From positions 1 to 34,775 of the forward strand of contig CAJPVJ010000133.1 in assembly GCA_905397405.1 (NCBI GenBank): 34,775 nucleotides of DNA. The letters are read 5' to 3'. Within the stretch, counting starts at the first letter, position 1. Each line of letters starts with the position of its first letter. Of the stretch, positions 8,824 through 20,038 are shown one piece after another. The notes below the pieces were generated by a model that saw only the letters and a program-made list of their open reading frames with translations, did not search any database and was not told the origin of the DNA. The DNA comes from Oppiella nova. Taxonomy: Eukaryota; Arthropoda; Arachnida; Sarcoptiformes; Oppiidae. Made by a program: the position numbers and the translations under genes.

Positions 8824-9761
8824 ATTGGCTGATGTGTTCTCACTATTGTAAAGACCATTCACCTGAAAGACAATCATTTACTTGTTAATTCATCAGTCAT
8901 TGTATTCATTATTCTTAAGTCTAATTATAGTAAAAATTTATAATTATAACACAATATGATTGTTACAAAATGTTTGCGTGAATTTGTGTGTGAGTAATGT
9001 AAGCAACATAAAAATTTTGTTAGTAAAACAAATTACCGGCAAAATATTTATTCATTAAAATAAAGCCATAGCATAGCAACTTGCAATAATTAGCATTAAA
9101 GCAATATTTAACGAATCTTAAATATTAAATTATAGTTGTTAAATTCGTATAATTGCAATATTCTATATGATTGAATATAAGAAATGTGAAAAGTAAAAAC
9201 AATTTAATGTATGTACAGTAGTACAAAAGTTAAAAAAGCAAAATTATCTGATCAACAAAACAATCAATAATTGAGTGTTTTTGCAAATCTCAGGCACAAA
9301 ATGTTTATTAAAATTAAAATTAATGAATATTTAATATACTGTATTTAGTTAATTGCACTGAAATCAAATAATAAACAAAAAGAGCTCAATTTGAACACAT
9401 GAATGTAGAGCTCATTACATATTCATAATAATAATAATCAACACCACAATCGCTCTCAATTGATAAAAACAGCAAAATTAAAGCATCCGTTTTATGGCAA
9501 TATTATGTAGACATGGAGTAACCAATAATCAGACGATTGCAATAAAAGCATTTTGAGATATTTGAAGAATAAATCTCATCTATTTATACTTTTCATATCT
9601 AATACTGTATCTACAGATAGAAGTATTCACATAAGTTATTTATATTATTTATATGAATACATATTACAGAATATGATAACAATACATATAAATATACTTT
9701 TATTATATTCTGTATTAGGTATATCGTTGTGATGATATATCGTACGGTATATGAGCTACTA
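8706..9761. repeat. Direct duplication, copy 1 (about 1.06 kb)
   Basis: This block is repeated at 9763-10819. By eye there are about a dozen substitutions and a couple of indels, mostly in the first 600 bp. The last roughly 470 bp look identical. It starts inside TMTC3 exon 1 and runs into the AT-rich upstream sequence. Confidence 0.9.
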
Positions 9762-9762
9762 N
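9762..9762. other. Single N, assembly join
   Basis: This ambiguous base sits exactly between the two copies of a long direct repeat, as expected for a scaffolding join of overlapping contigs. Confidence 0.9.
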
Positions 9763-9880
9763 AGACTAATGCTATCAATAAGAAGTGCCATCGGGGAGGA
9801 CTGTCCTCCAAACCATCACTCCATCTTCGCATTTGACCACAATTTAACAGATCTGGTGAAGGGGTAGACATACGACTCAT
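9763..9880 (-). pseudogene. Truncated second copy of TMTC3 exon 1 (assembly or allelic duplicate)
   Basis: This repeats 8706-8823: the first 39 codons of exon 1, from the MSRMSTPS start through HFLLIALV. It stops at the N at 9762, before the acidic motif and the donor. The sequence also repeats the upstream acceptor (copy at about 9920). It has no downstream exons of its own. It is not an independent gene; it belongs to the 1.06-kb duplication around the N. Confidence 0.8.
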
Positions 9881-10819
9881 ATTGGCTGAAGTGTTCTCAC
9901 TATTGTAAAGACCATTCACCTGAAAGACAATCATTTACTTGTTAATTGATCAGTCATTGTATTCATTATTCTTAAGTCTAATTATAGTAAAAATTTATAA
10001 TTATAACACAATATGAGTGTCACAAAATGTTTGCGTCAATTTGTGTGTGAGTAATGTAAGCAACATAAAAATTTTGTTAGTAAAACAAATTACCGGCAAA
10101 ATATTTATTCATTAAAATAAAGTAAAGCCATAAAGCCATAGCAACTTGCAATAATTAGCATTAAAGCAATATTTAACGAATCTTAAATATTAAATTATTG
10201 TTGTTAAATTCGTATAATTGCAATATTCTATATGATTATATATAAGAAATGTGAAAAGTAAAAACAATTTAATGTATGTACAAAAGTTAAAAAAGTAAAA
10301 TTATCTGATCAACAAAACAATGAATAATAGAGTTTTTTTTGGAAATCTCAGGCACAAAATGTTTATTAAAATTAAAATTAATGAATATTTAATATACTGT
10401 ATTTAGTTAATTGCACTGAAATCAAATAATAAACAAAAAGAGCTCAATTTGAACACATGAATGTAGAGCTCATTACATATTCATAATAATAATAATCAAC
10501 ACCACAATCGCTCTCAATTGATAAAAACAGCAAAATTAAAGCATCCGTTTTATGGCAATATTATGTAGACATGGAGTAACCAATAATCAGACGATTGCAA
10601 TAAAAGCATTTTGAGATATTTGAAGAATAAATCTCATCTATTTATACTTTTCATATCTAATACTGTATCTACAGATAGAAGTATTCACATAAGTTATTTA
10701 TATTATTTATATGAATACATATTACAGAATATGATAACAATACATATAAATATACTTTTATTATATTCTGTATTAGGTATATCGTTGTGATGATATATCG
10801 TACGGTATATGAGCTACTA
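9763..10819. repeat. Direct duplication, copy 2 (about 1.06 kb)
   Basis: Second copy of 8706-9761, joined to it by a single N. Differences include an 8-bp deletion at the TACAGTAG site of copy 1 (near 9217) and an insertion around the AAAGCCATA run (near 10125). Best explained as two haplotype contigs laid end to end rather than merged. Confidence 0.9.
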
Positions 10820-10901
10820 TTTAGACCAAATTTTAGAGTAAAGAGTAAATAATATATAAATTATATTATATAATAGTAATAATATAAAATATTATTGTCT
10901 G

Positions 10902-11157
10902 AAGAATTTCTTAAGAAATACTGTAGTGTTCTCAGAATAATTTCAAATATCAAAACTACACGGTAACTTAATTTATTTTAAATTTATAATATTTTGATGA
11001 TATAAGAGATTGTAAAAATAAACAAGGCAAAGAATTTCTTAAGAAATGCTGTAGTGTTCTCAGAATAATTTCAAATATCAAAACTACACGGTAACTTAAT
11101 TTATTTTAAATTTATAATATTTTGATGATATAAGAGATTGTAAAAATAAACAAGGCA
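10902..11157. repeat. Tandem duplication, 2 x 128 bp
   Basis: 10902-11029 and 11030-11157 are direct copies with one visible difference (A at 10920, G at 11048). They are AT-rich with no coding content. Confidence 0.92.
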
Positions 11158-11167
11158 GACCATTAGT

Positions 11168-11422
11168 ATAGAGAAAAAGGAGTGTAGAGTGTTTGGCATT
11201 TGGTAATTATAAGCGGCTAATCAATAATCTTTATGTAAGAGTTAATAAGTGTGTGTTTAAAACAAACACATAAGAGATTATCGATTACAGTGAAAATAGA
11301 GAAAAAGGAGTGTAGAGTGTATGGCATTTGGTAATTATAAGCGGCTAATCAATAATCTTTATGTAAGAGTTAATAAGTGTGTGTTTAAAACAAACACATA
11401 AGAGATTATCGATTACAGTGAA
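11168..11422. repeat. Second tandem duplication with the same 128-bp offset
   Basis: 11168-11295 and 11296-11422 are direct copies with one visible difference (T at 11193, A at 11321). Each contains GTGTGTTTAAAACAAACACA, a near-perfect short inverted repeat. The sequence is unrelated to the preceding 2 x 128 bp pair. Confidence 0.92.
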
Positions 11423-11883
11423 GCAAATGAAATAAAAAAGAAATTTTCGATAAATATTTGAAATTCAAATGAAAAACATTTTGTGTCAATAAACAGAAAT
11501 AAGCAAAAGATTTGTTTTAATATTGATTATGAAGTGAAGTAAAAGTTTCGTCCAGAGAGAATGGGAAGACATAAGAGTTTAATAAATAGTTGTAGAGTTC
11601 ATAAAAAGCTTTTTGTGTTGGCATTGATTTGTCGATATGTAGTGAAAGGGAATGAGTGATCCTTTTGGTTGATTAAATTCGGTGGACTCCTCTCAAAGTG
11701 ATTCCAGGCCTGACTGACCACTAAATGACCGAAACGAACGAAACTCGAGTGCATTTCAAGTCAATAAACTAAAGTAATACAAGTCTTTATAAAAAGCTAA
11801 TGTTTAGGAAATGGAGCTTTTCTGATGGCTCCACCAATACATTACCTAAAGCTTAATATACAGTAAACGACTGTATTCTCTGT

Positions 11884-11904
11884 AATAATAATAATAATAA
11901 TAAT
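11884..11904. repeat. (AAT)n microsatellite
   Basis: Seven AAT/ATA units in a row. Confidence 0.9.
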
Positions 11905-12958
11905 GATCTCATACTCATTATAATAAACTTTCAATTTGTCATTCAATCAATTAATTCAATGCAATCATAAATTATAATTATTAAGCAAATCATAAATAAT
12001 AAAACGCTTTAAAACGTGTTATTATTTGGGAAATTTCAATGATTTAGTTGTTACTATGTTTAAAGTGAATGAATGAACAAGTTTTTAAAAATATGAATAA
12101 ATATTGAATACAATGTTATGAATTAAGCTAATGAATAGCATGTAGAGTATGTGTGCGCCGGTGAGCGCTGGTAGTTATAGTCTTATCTATAGATATTTAA
12201 TGCGAATACTTGTGTTTGCATTACTTTTTTAGTTTGTTTTCAAGTCTCGGATTCAATGCATTATTCTTTATGGAGGAATTCAATGCCGCAAAATCAATGT
12301 TTTTTATCTCTAAAACATTTTTAAAGCCCCGGGGTATAGGGGTATCAGTATTTCTTTTGCAGTTGCAGTTGTAGTACGTTTTTTGCTGCCAAATCCCTGA
12401 GAGTGTGTTCATCACAAGCCATGCCATACGATACGGTACGGTATGGACACTATCATAGAGTGACAGCATTTGTGCGATACATATGAGAAAGAAGTCAAGA
12501 GAGAAGGCATACGAAAGGCATTGCATTATATTATACGGTATTATATAATATAATACAAGAATTGTAAGTAAAGCCTCTCTTAATCAAGTGATACGGCATT
12601 GCAATAGAAAATGCAATACTTTTTACAGTTATATGAAAAACACATACAAAAACTGCTCGACAGGAGACTTGACTTTAAATGTAGTTCCGTTTTGTTAATA
12701 CATTCACAAAATTCTCGATTAAAAGAGTACGTAAAATAAGATACAGTGGCAGACAATACCAGTGCAAGTGCTCGGGTTTGTGTGCATACATAATGACATG
12801 AGTGCCGAGAATGTCACACAACACTCACTACACTCTACACTCGCTGTCTGTTTTAAGCTCCACTGAAATTCACTGACACTTTAATTATCAGCAGCTCTTT
12901 GGGCTTTCAGATTGTCATTCAAAACACTTCCAACATTTCCAAACAAAAAACCCTCACA

Positions 12959-12990
12959 TCTCTCTCTCTCTCTCTCGCTCTCTCTCTCTC
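12959..12990. repeat. (TC)n microsatellite with one interruption
   Basis: CT tract of about 32 nt with a single G at 12977. Confidence 0.95.
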
Positions 12991-15750
12991 GACTTACAGT
13001 GAGTGTCATTAACGGCCAGCCCTACCAACTAATTAGGGAAATGAAGTTTTCCGCAAGAAAATAACGACTCAACAGTTTATTTCTACATAAATAATAGTTT
13101 GAGAAAAAAATGTGTTTCAATTTTAAAACTAATGAAAACATTGTTATCCCTAAACTCCTAATATCTCACCCAATAATCCTCCGAAACTAACTTTTATATT
13201 AATTTTAATCTTTTAAACTCGAGTTTAATGTAAATGTAAGACTCAGACGACAACATCACACAAAATAATGTAAGACAGACCGTAATGTTAAGCAAAATGT
13301 AATGCAAATTATATGTTTGTCTCAAGACTACTACTCGTCTGAAGTAAAGTCGATTGAAAAAGTAATTTCTTTGCCAAACAATTCTAAATAATTAAACGAT
13401 TGAAAATGCAAACACTTTTCAACGTTTATAATTTGCTCTCATTTTGTATGTACTCTTGTTATTTTTTTTGAACAATTTTTTCGATCCGATAATTAACTGA
13501 GACAATAAGATTACAAAATAATAACACAAAACACAGAAAATAGAAACACATAATGGAAATGCTCATCAATTCAAACATTCAATTGTGTATTGAATTTAAT
13601 ATTGAAAACATGACATCTTTTCGAGTGTAAGCTTTTGTCATAAACTCAATGTTTGGTCACGAATACTAAAAAAATAATCTAAAAAAGCAATTATAGTATT
13701 ATTCCGACACTCGCTATAGTTTCAGTCCTTTTGTGTTTGAATCTAATAATATTCTCGTAATAGAAAACATTGATTTAAACATTCAATTCATTAAATGCTT
13801 TAATTTAAAACCTAAGCTCCAACTAAAGCCTTTAGAGTTGTTAGAGTTTATCTAAAACAACTGTTTGTCCTCAAAGTTTGTCTTTAAAATTTGTTTGAAT
13901 CACGTTTCAGGAGAAACTCAAATTTGGTAATACTCTGCTCACAAAGAGTACTCACTTTTGCATTTCACATTCAATTCATATCAAAGGTGACCACAACAAG
14001 AATACATACTTTTTCTCAATATCATTAACAAATAGTTGTTTTGAAGTTAACTTTTACACTAATAGTAAAAGATTTTTCAATTTATTAAATATGAAGTGAA
14101 TTCAACTAAAATAGTGACATATATTTCCCTCGGGGGTTGTGAGCAGCAATGGTTCCTTAATAGTGGTCATCACTGGTTATAATATTCTAATTCTTGTACT
14201 GAATTGGGAATTGGGTTGAAATGAATTTAAATGCTGAGAGGGAGAGAGAGAATAGTCGATAAAATTGGGGCAAAATTTGAGGGAAAGTGTTGATAAAAGT
14301 GAACACAAAAAATAGAAATTCATTTATTCGAGAGACAGTTGACAGAAATGAGCGAAATTTCAATTTTGGCAAATAATTAAATATTACATTAATCTAATAA
14401 TAGAATTAATAAATAAATTTTAATAATGTTTAGGCGAATAACAAAATAATAATATCAATAAAATAGCGCTTTTATTATAGGAGATAAACGTTTGATATTA
14501 TAATGAGTAGAATCGAGAGGAATATGAAATGAATGGAAATAGAGATCAGAATTTAATTTAATATTTCGACTATTGTTTGGGTTTTATCCACACATTTGTA
14601 TAATAAGGCTGTGAATAGAGATGTGAATGAAAATTAGAGAGAAATAGCAAACGAGATGATCGTCACGTATTAATCAAATGTTGACCAGAGATGTGATGCC
14701 ATGAAAGGAGGCAGCGATCCAACAGATCCGTCGCATCAACACATCAACACAAACAACAATTTAAGTTCAATGCAGTGTTAAAATTAAAATCAAAACCTGT
14801 CACCAACACTGACAACACCAACTCATGTGTGTATGTGTGTGAGGGCACAGACAACGGCACCGACAACTTCACGAAACATTCATCACAACCAAACTTTTAA
14901 AGTATAACAATATTTTGATTACACGACAAAACTTCAGACTCAATAACTCTCTAATAAGAGTTTTGTCTCTTTATCGTCAGTAATATCTTTACAAAAAACA
15001 TGAAAATCTCAAATCAACACAATTGTATAGCTTTAGGCCCAGACATTCATTTCACTGTAAATTTGGTTCATTTATCATACGAACACATATTACAAGACTT
15101 TATGGCAGAACGCCTTCCCTCTCGATCTCAATGTTTTCCATATTGTGATCATCTCTTCAATTATTGTGTTATCATACTGTATGTGTAAAAGGTATGCCTA
15201 AACTCCAATGGTTGTACAGTATTAGGCTATTCAATACGAGACACCGACAATCGTTGGGGATATTTTAAATTTGTGTGAATGATATGAAATGAAATCTCTT
15301 TCTCGTGTTGTATTGTTTCGGTTGAATGCATTGAAATTAAATGTAACGCAAAGTCAAATACAGAATAGTTGTCTACCAGTGCCTCAAATACCTTATCCTC
15401 AGTGCGGATGACTGATTTTCAACAAGCAATTTTTAACTCAATAACTGCATTCAATTAATTGCAAATCATTGCTTCAAACTGTGGATCAAAACAAAACTCA
15501 ATCGGTGTATAACTTATTAAAAGAATATTTTCTTTTTATATAAATCATATGTTTTCACGAATATTCTGCTCACGTTTGCTGTGTTTCGGATACACAAGAA
15601 AATTGAGTGCTTTTATCATAACATTTCACTCTCAGTGGGGCTATAGTTTGAGCGATGATTTTTGAAAAAATAAGCAAAACCTGGCGTTTGTTAGACTGTA
15701 TCGAGAATAGCGGGTAATTCTCGAAAAATACTTATATAAAGCTGGCAAAC

Positions 15751-15896
15751 GGGGTGTCCATAAATTACTGGATAAGTTTAATGAGAAAAGGCTCGACCAT
15801 AGAGTGCAGGGTATAGACTGCCATATCTCGGGGTTAGTCAGCAGGCATTCCGCGAGAGTCATGAAAATTAATCGCTTTTTGGCTAAAACTAAATGA
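15751..15896. mobile_element. Possible Tc1/mariner-type terminal relic (tentative)
   Basis: GGGGTGTCCATAAATTACTGG begins a stretch of distinctly higher G+C that continues through a CATATCTCGG-like word and ends near 15890. GGTGTCC-ATAA-A type ends resemble terminal inverted repeats of some IS630-Tc1/mariner elements as I remember them. No partner repeat and no transposase were found. A plus-strand stop-free stretch at 15711-15893 (LLDKFNEKRLDHRV...) and an opposite-strand frame at 15641-15952 overlap it, and neither is recognisable. Confidence 0.2.
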
Positions 15897-17122
15897 GAAG
15901 ACATTGCGAAGCGAAGCTCTATTGAAAACATTTGTACTTTACTTTCAGACACTAAGAAAGTTAATTATAATGAGAACCTCAGATGGGAAGGGGTGTCTGT
16001 CTAGTGATCACATTCTTCTTACATAAATACATTCAAACTCTCATAATAGTCATTGTTATGAATGAGTTTATCAATTGAGTGTAGCCTACATCTAGTCCGT
16101 GAATGCCATGGTATATAAATGTCATGAAATGCCAACCATTTGCTGATCACACAGTATATTGCATTCATTTTGTAAAATAAATAGATATTAGTGTGCATTG
16201 AGTCGAGTATTGAGATAAGTGTAAATTTTATCGGATTCATGCCAATGTCTGTACTATTATAATGTTTTTTATGACATATCTTTTAAATAAACAAACCATT
16301 ATATACTCAACTAAACTAACAGTATATTATTGTCAGACTCGGCTATAGCCCATAATTTTGCGAGTTTTAAACTAAACTATTTCTCGTTTGAGAGACAAAT
16401 AATATATCTTTTGTTATGCTATTGTATCACAAATAGCTTAAACTCCTATATAATTTATATTCAACTTTATTTTTGTATTATATATGGAATCAAATAATTA
16501 AATCTAAGATTAATAACATTTTGACTAATATTTCAAAATCAATAATTAAAGGGGAATTTACTTTCGGATAATAACTGGTGTTAAGTCTAAAATGTTTTTA
16601 ATTAAAAAAAGCTGAAGAAAAATGCATTTCAAGAAAAAAGTAAACATTATAAAAAAGTTAAAATAACTTATAGCACAGTATAGGCTGAACACAATAAATT
16701 GAAAAGTGTTTATAATAATAAGCCCGGAGCTAATCGGCAATTTGAGAGTGGAGTCCAACCCAAACCCTGAGGTCTTTAATTTTATTTTATTTTCTCGAAA
16801 AAAGTTAGAAAGTTATGTCTCATGTCTGCCGTTTGCCTGAGCCTACAGTTCCAATGGATGGCATGATTGGCAACAATTTAATCCGAAATCGCTTCCATTC
16901 ATTATCTCAAACACTCAAACACTTTAACTAACTATTACTCTATTATGTAATAATAATGTGAGAAATGTTTGTATTCTTTATATCATTCTATTAAATGAAC
17001 ACAAATTAAGAGTTTAGTTATTTTCGATCATATCTTTCGAGAATTCAAATTAAGTCAACCAAACCATAAATATTACATTATTTTCAATTATTTTAGAGAT
17101 TGTTTCAGTTTAACAAAACGTC

Positions 17123-17147
17123 AGAGAGAGAGAGAGAGAGAGAGAGA
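17123..17147. repeat. (AG)n microsatellite
   Basis: Pure AG tract of 25 nt. Confidence 0.95.
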
Positions 17148-17703
17148 CGTGTTTAGATGTGATGCACGAAAAGTTATTGCAATAATTATGTCCGAAATCG
17201 ATCACATACTCCATACCACTATTACTACAGTACTATATTCTGTATGTATGTATCGCTTGAGGTAATGGAATAGCTTTCACTTATTGGAAACAAATTTAGT
17301 TAATATTGTGTACAATAAATACTGTATATTATATAAAAGTCAACGAATTTAATATATTTCATGGAATTTATCAAAATATTTTGCTTGAGATAAACTTGAA
17401 TTCTGTCTAAAAATGCATCGAAAATAAGCTAAAAATGGGTATTAAGTGATTAAATTGGGAGAACCAGTGGTGACGAGTATTATTGAATAAAGAATTACAA
17501 GAATAGCGTAATATTAATATGAAGTGAAAGGCAGGTATAGTGAGAGCTAAACCAGTGATCAGTTTTTCAAACTAAGCAAAGACTGAACAAAACAGTAAAA
17601 AAGTTAAACAAGTTATGTAAACATTGTTCACAGCAATTGTATACATTGTTCGCACAGTTTGTATGTCTGACTCCACTATACACTGTATGTGCACTACTGA
17701 TGA

Positions 17704-17838
17704 TTAAAACTTTTTTCGTCCCATAAGAGGCTTAATGTTATAATAGAAACGGTTTGACTGTTTGCTGAGAATCTCCTCGAGACCAGTCTTGATGGCAACG
17801 ATAGCAACGATACCACTGACGCCCACCAGTGACCCCAT
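17704..17838 (-). CDS. Candidate small ORF, 44 aa, one possible membrane helix
   Basis: ATG at 17838-17836, TAA at 17706-17704. The context is good: A at -3 and G at +4. The predicted peptide begins MGSLVGVSGIVAIVAIK, a short hydrophobic helix, then an acidic patch (GLEEIL) and a basic C-terminus ending GRKKF. The local sequence is less AT-rich than its surroundings. A TAG acceptor-like site lies just upstream of the ATG, so it could also be a terminal exon. I do not recognise a family. Chance remains the default explanation because the ATCGTTGC word is repeated inside it. Confidence 0.2.
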   Translation of the reverse strand: MGSLVGVSGIVAIVAIKTGLEEILSKQSNRFYYNIKPLMGRKKF

Positions 17839-18342
17839 ACTTCTCTATCAAAACCTATGCAGTACTTCAATACAATTGACTTTAAAACTCCAAACTCGAA
17901 AGAAATGCCAAAAAAGCAATGCCTCGACTTTTTTGATGTTTCACTTTTCCCAGAAAAATAAGTGAATACTCAATAAGACATACATTGAAAGTGAAGACTC
18001 CGACGTACAAGTTCACAAACTCACGATAAGGCCCTAAGCATTGAATTTATTTTCTAACAAATGCTCACAAGTCTTAAAAAGTTTAAGAGTAGACCAGTTT
18101 AGAAGCAAAGCATAAGACAATATTTACGTTAAGGCTATTTAAACACTATTTGTGTCCCTGTCTTACAACGAATGGCATAACCATTCATTCAAAGCCAAAG
18201 AGTATAATATAAACACAAGTTTTATATATCATTCAAACGAACCATTTCTTGGAAGATATGGTCGTCGGACACAAAGACTAGTATTTCAAATATACTACAT
18301 CTATGTACTTCTCCATCATATCTGCTCCAAACATTCAGTATG

Positions 18343-18369
18343 CTCTCTCTCTCTCTCTCTCTCTCTCTC
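18343..18369. repeat. (CT)n microsatellite
   Basis: Pure CT tract of 27 nt. It explains poly-Leu/Ser reading in open frames that overlap it. Confidence 0.95.
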
Positions 18370-19676
18370 ATGACATTAACTTAAGAATATTAAATTGCTC
18401 AAATAATAGTAACTTTAACAATCTTTTAATTAAACAAACATTAACTATGTTTAAATTTGACGTTGAAATGAGTTTGTTTTCAAAATTAAATAGATTATTT
18501 TGGAAATAAAATAAATTTTAAATAAGTAATATACTGTATATAAATGCTGGGAAAAGTTTGCACAAAAATAAATTGCAAATCAGAATAATGTGATGCCCTA
18601 TCATTAGGGGTGGAACTCATGCTTTTTGTTGAAAACATGTATTATTTTGTCTATAAATTCCAATATAACTCTAAACTAAACTCCAGTGCATATACTGTAT
18701 ACAGTAGAATGACTGTAACATTCTGTGGTAATGCATACAATACCGTATTATAGCATTGATATTATGTAATATAGCGATATGTATAGTATATATAATACTG
18801 AAGTTTACAATGTACTGTATAAAATGTTAAATATAGCTAATAAAACAGAAAACATAGAATATATCAATAATAAAGAATTGCATTATAATAATATTATATT
18901 GTGAAACGTAAAGATTGCATAACTGATTGACAAAGAGTATAAGTAGTAACTAGAAAATGATTGGGAGTTTTCTAACGAGATGAATACCGAGATATAAAAA
19001 CTATGGGCGTCTTATTGAATAGACAAAGAATATCATATAAGAATATAATATCTACAACACAACATAAATTGTTATTTACAAAATTAAGTCACATTTAATA
19101 TGGTGAAATATTTTCTTTGAATGTTTTACTATAAAAATGTATAGTATAATACTTTCTAAAAGTTATAAAACCGTCAATAAAATGATTATCTAATATTACT
19201 CAAATGTAATCTCGTGTTACAGTATGTGTTTACAACATTTTTAGAATTTTTAATTTTAATTTTCTCTGAAATATTTAGTATAATATAATTAAAAATATTT
19301 GTTACTAACAAACAATTTGAAATAACAAAAATTTATTTCAGATAAATAATACAACTTATTACTAAATATAAATATTTATAAAGTTGATAATAATTTATAC
19401 AATATTAAATAAAAATAATGTAGACAAAGAAAATAAGTTATTTCACTTATGAAATTATGGTATAAGTTGTGTTTTAAATGACATAAAACTAAATGAAATC
19501 AATTAGATGTGAAGTGAGAGCACCTGTTGCTTGTCTTCTAAGAAAACATTGCCATTCATTAACATCTCTTCCAACTATATATGACTGACTGAACAGAAAA
19601 GATCAGAAAAATAAAGTCCTTTCAAATACTAAAAACAACGGGTGGTATGGAATAAATGTCTTGAATGACCTAAACT

Positions 19677-19711
<35 letters not shown>
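19677..19711. repeat. (GA)n microsatellite with one interruption
   Basis: GA tract of about 35 nt broken by AAAG. Confidence 0.95.
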
Positions 19712-19996
19712 CTGATGTCAAATCCGGTCAAACGATAGCACATAAGAGATTTGAGTTTTAAAGCCACAAACACTTGACATTAAGTAAAATTCATTTGTTT
19801 GCATGCAATTCATCGTTTAGTGAAGAATACATGTTTTGAATTATAATTAAATGTGAGTGAAAGTGCTCTCAGAGACGCCTCCCTTCCCATCCAAGTCTTA
19901 GAAAATCTAGTTTTGGAGTTCACTTGGATCTCGAAAAACACTCGATTAAAGTTAGAGTTATTGCAAACTTTTACATCCATTTAACTTATTCTACTG

Positions 19997-19998
<2 letters not shown>

Positions 19999-20035
<37 letters not shown>
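19999..20035. repeat. (AG)n microsatellite
   Basis: Pure AG tract of 37 nt, only about 290 bp from the previous one and in the same orientation. Confidence 0.95.

Positions 20036-20038
<3 letters not shown>

Larger units (their letters stand above)
11423..17122. other. Upstream non-coding stretch
   Basis: No supportable gene. Less AT-rich islands occur near 12290-12430 and 14690-14890. The minus frame at 12221-12526 (101 codons) shows no family signature. Part of this stretch could belong to a long 5' intron or the promoter region of TMTC3, since exon 1 appears to be preceded by a splice acceptor. Confidence 0.55.

Noticed and set aside
9611-9934. 107-codon frame containing an unknown residue, apparently a second TMTC3 N-terminus
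   Set aside because: It is a chimera across the N at 9762 that joins the duplicated exon 1 fragment to unrelated sequence.
12221-12526. Minus-strand 101-codon frame
   Set aside because: No recognisable domain, and parts derive from GGTACGGTATGG-type repeats; insufficient for a gene call.
18152-18509. Plus-strand frames with Leu-Ser runs
   Set aside because: The runs are translation of the CT microsatellite at 18343-18369.
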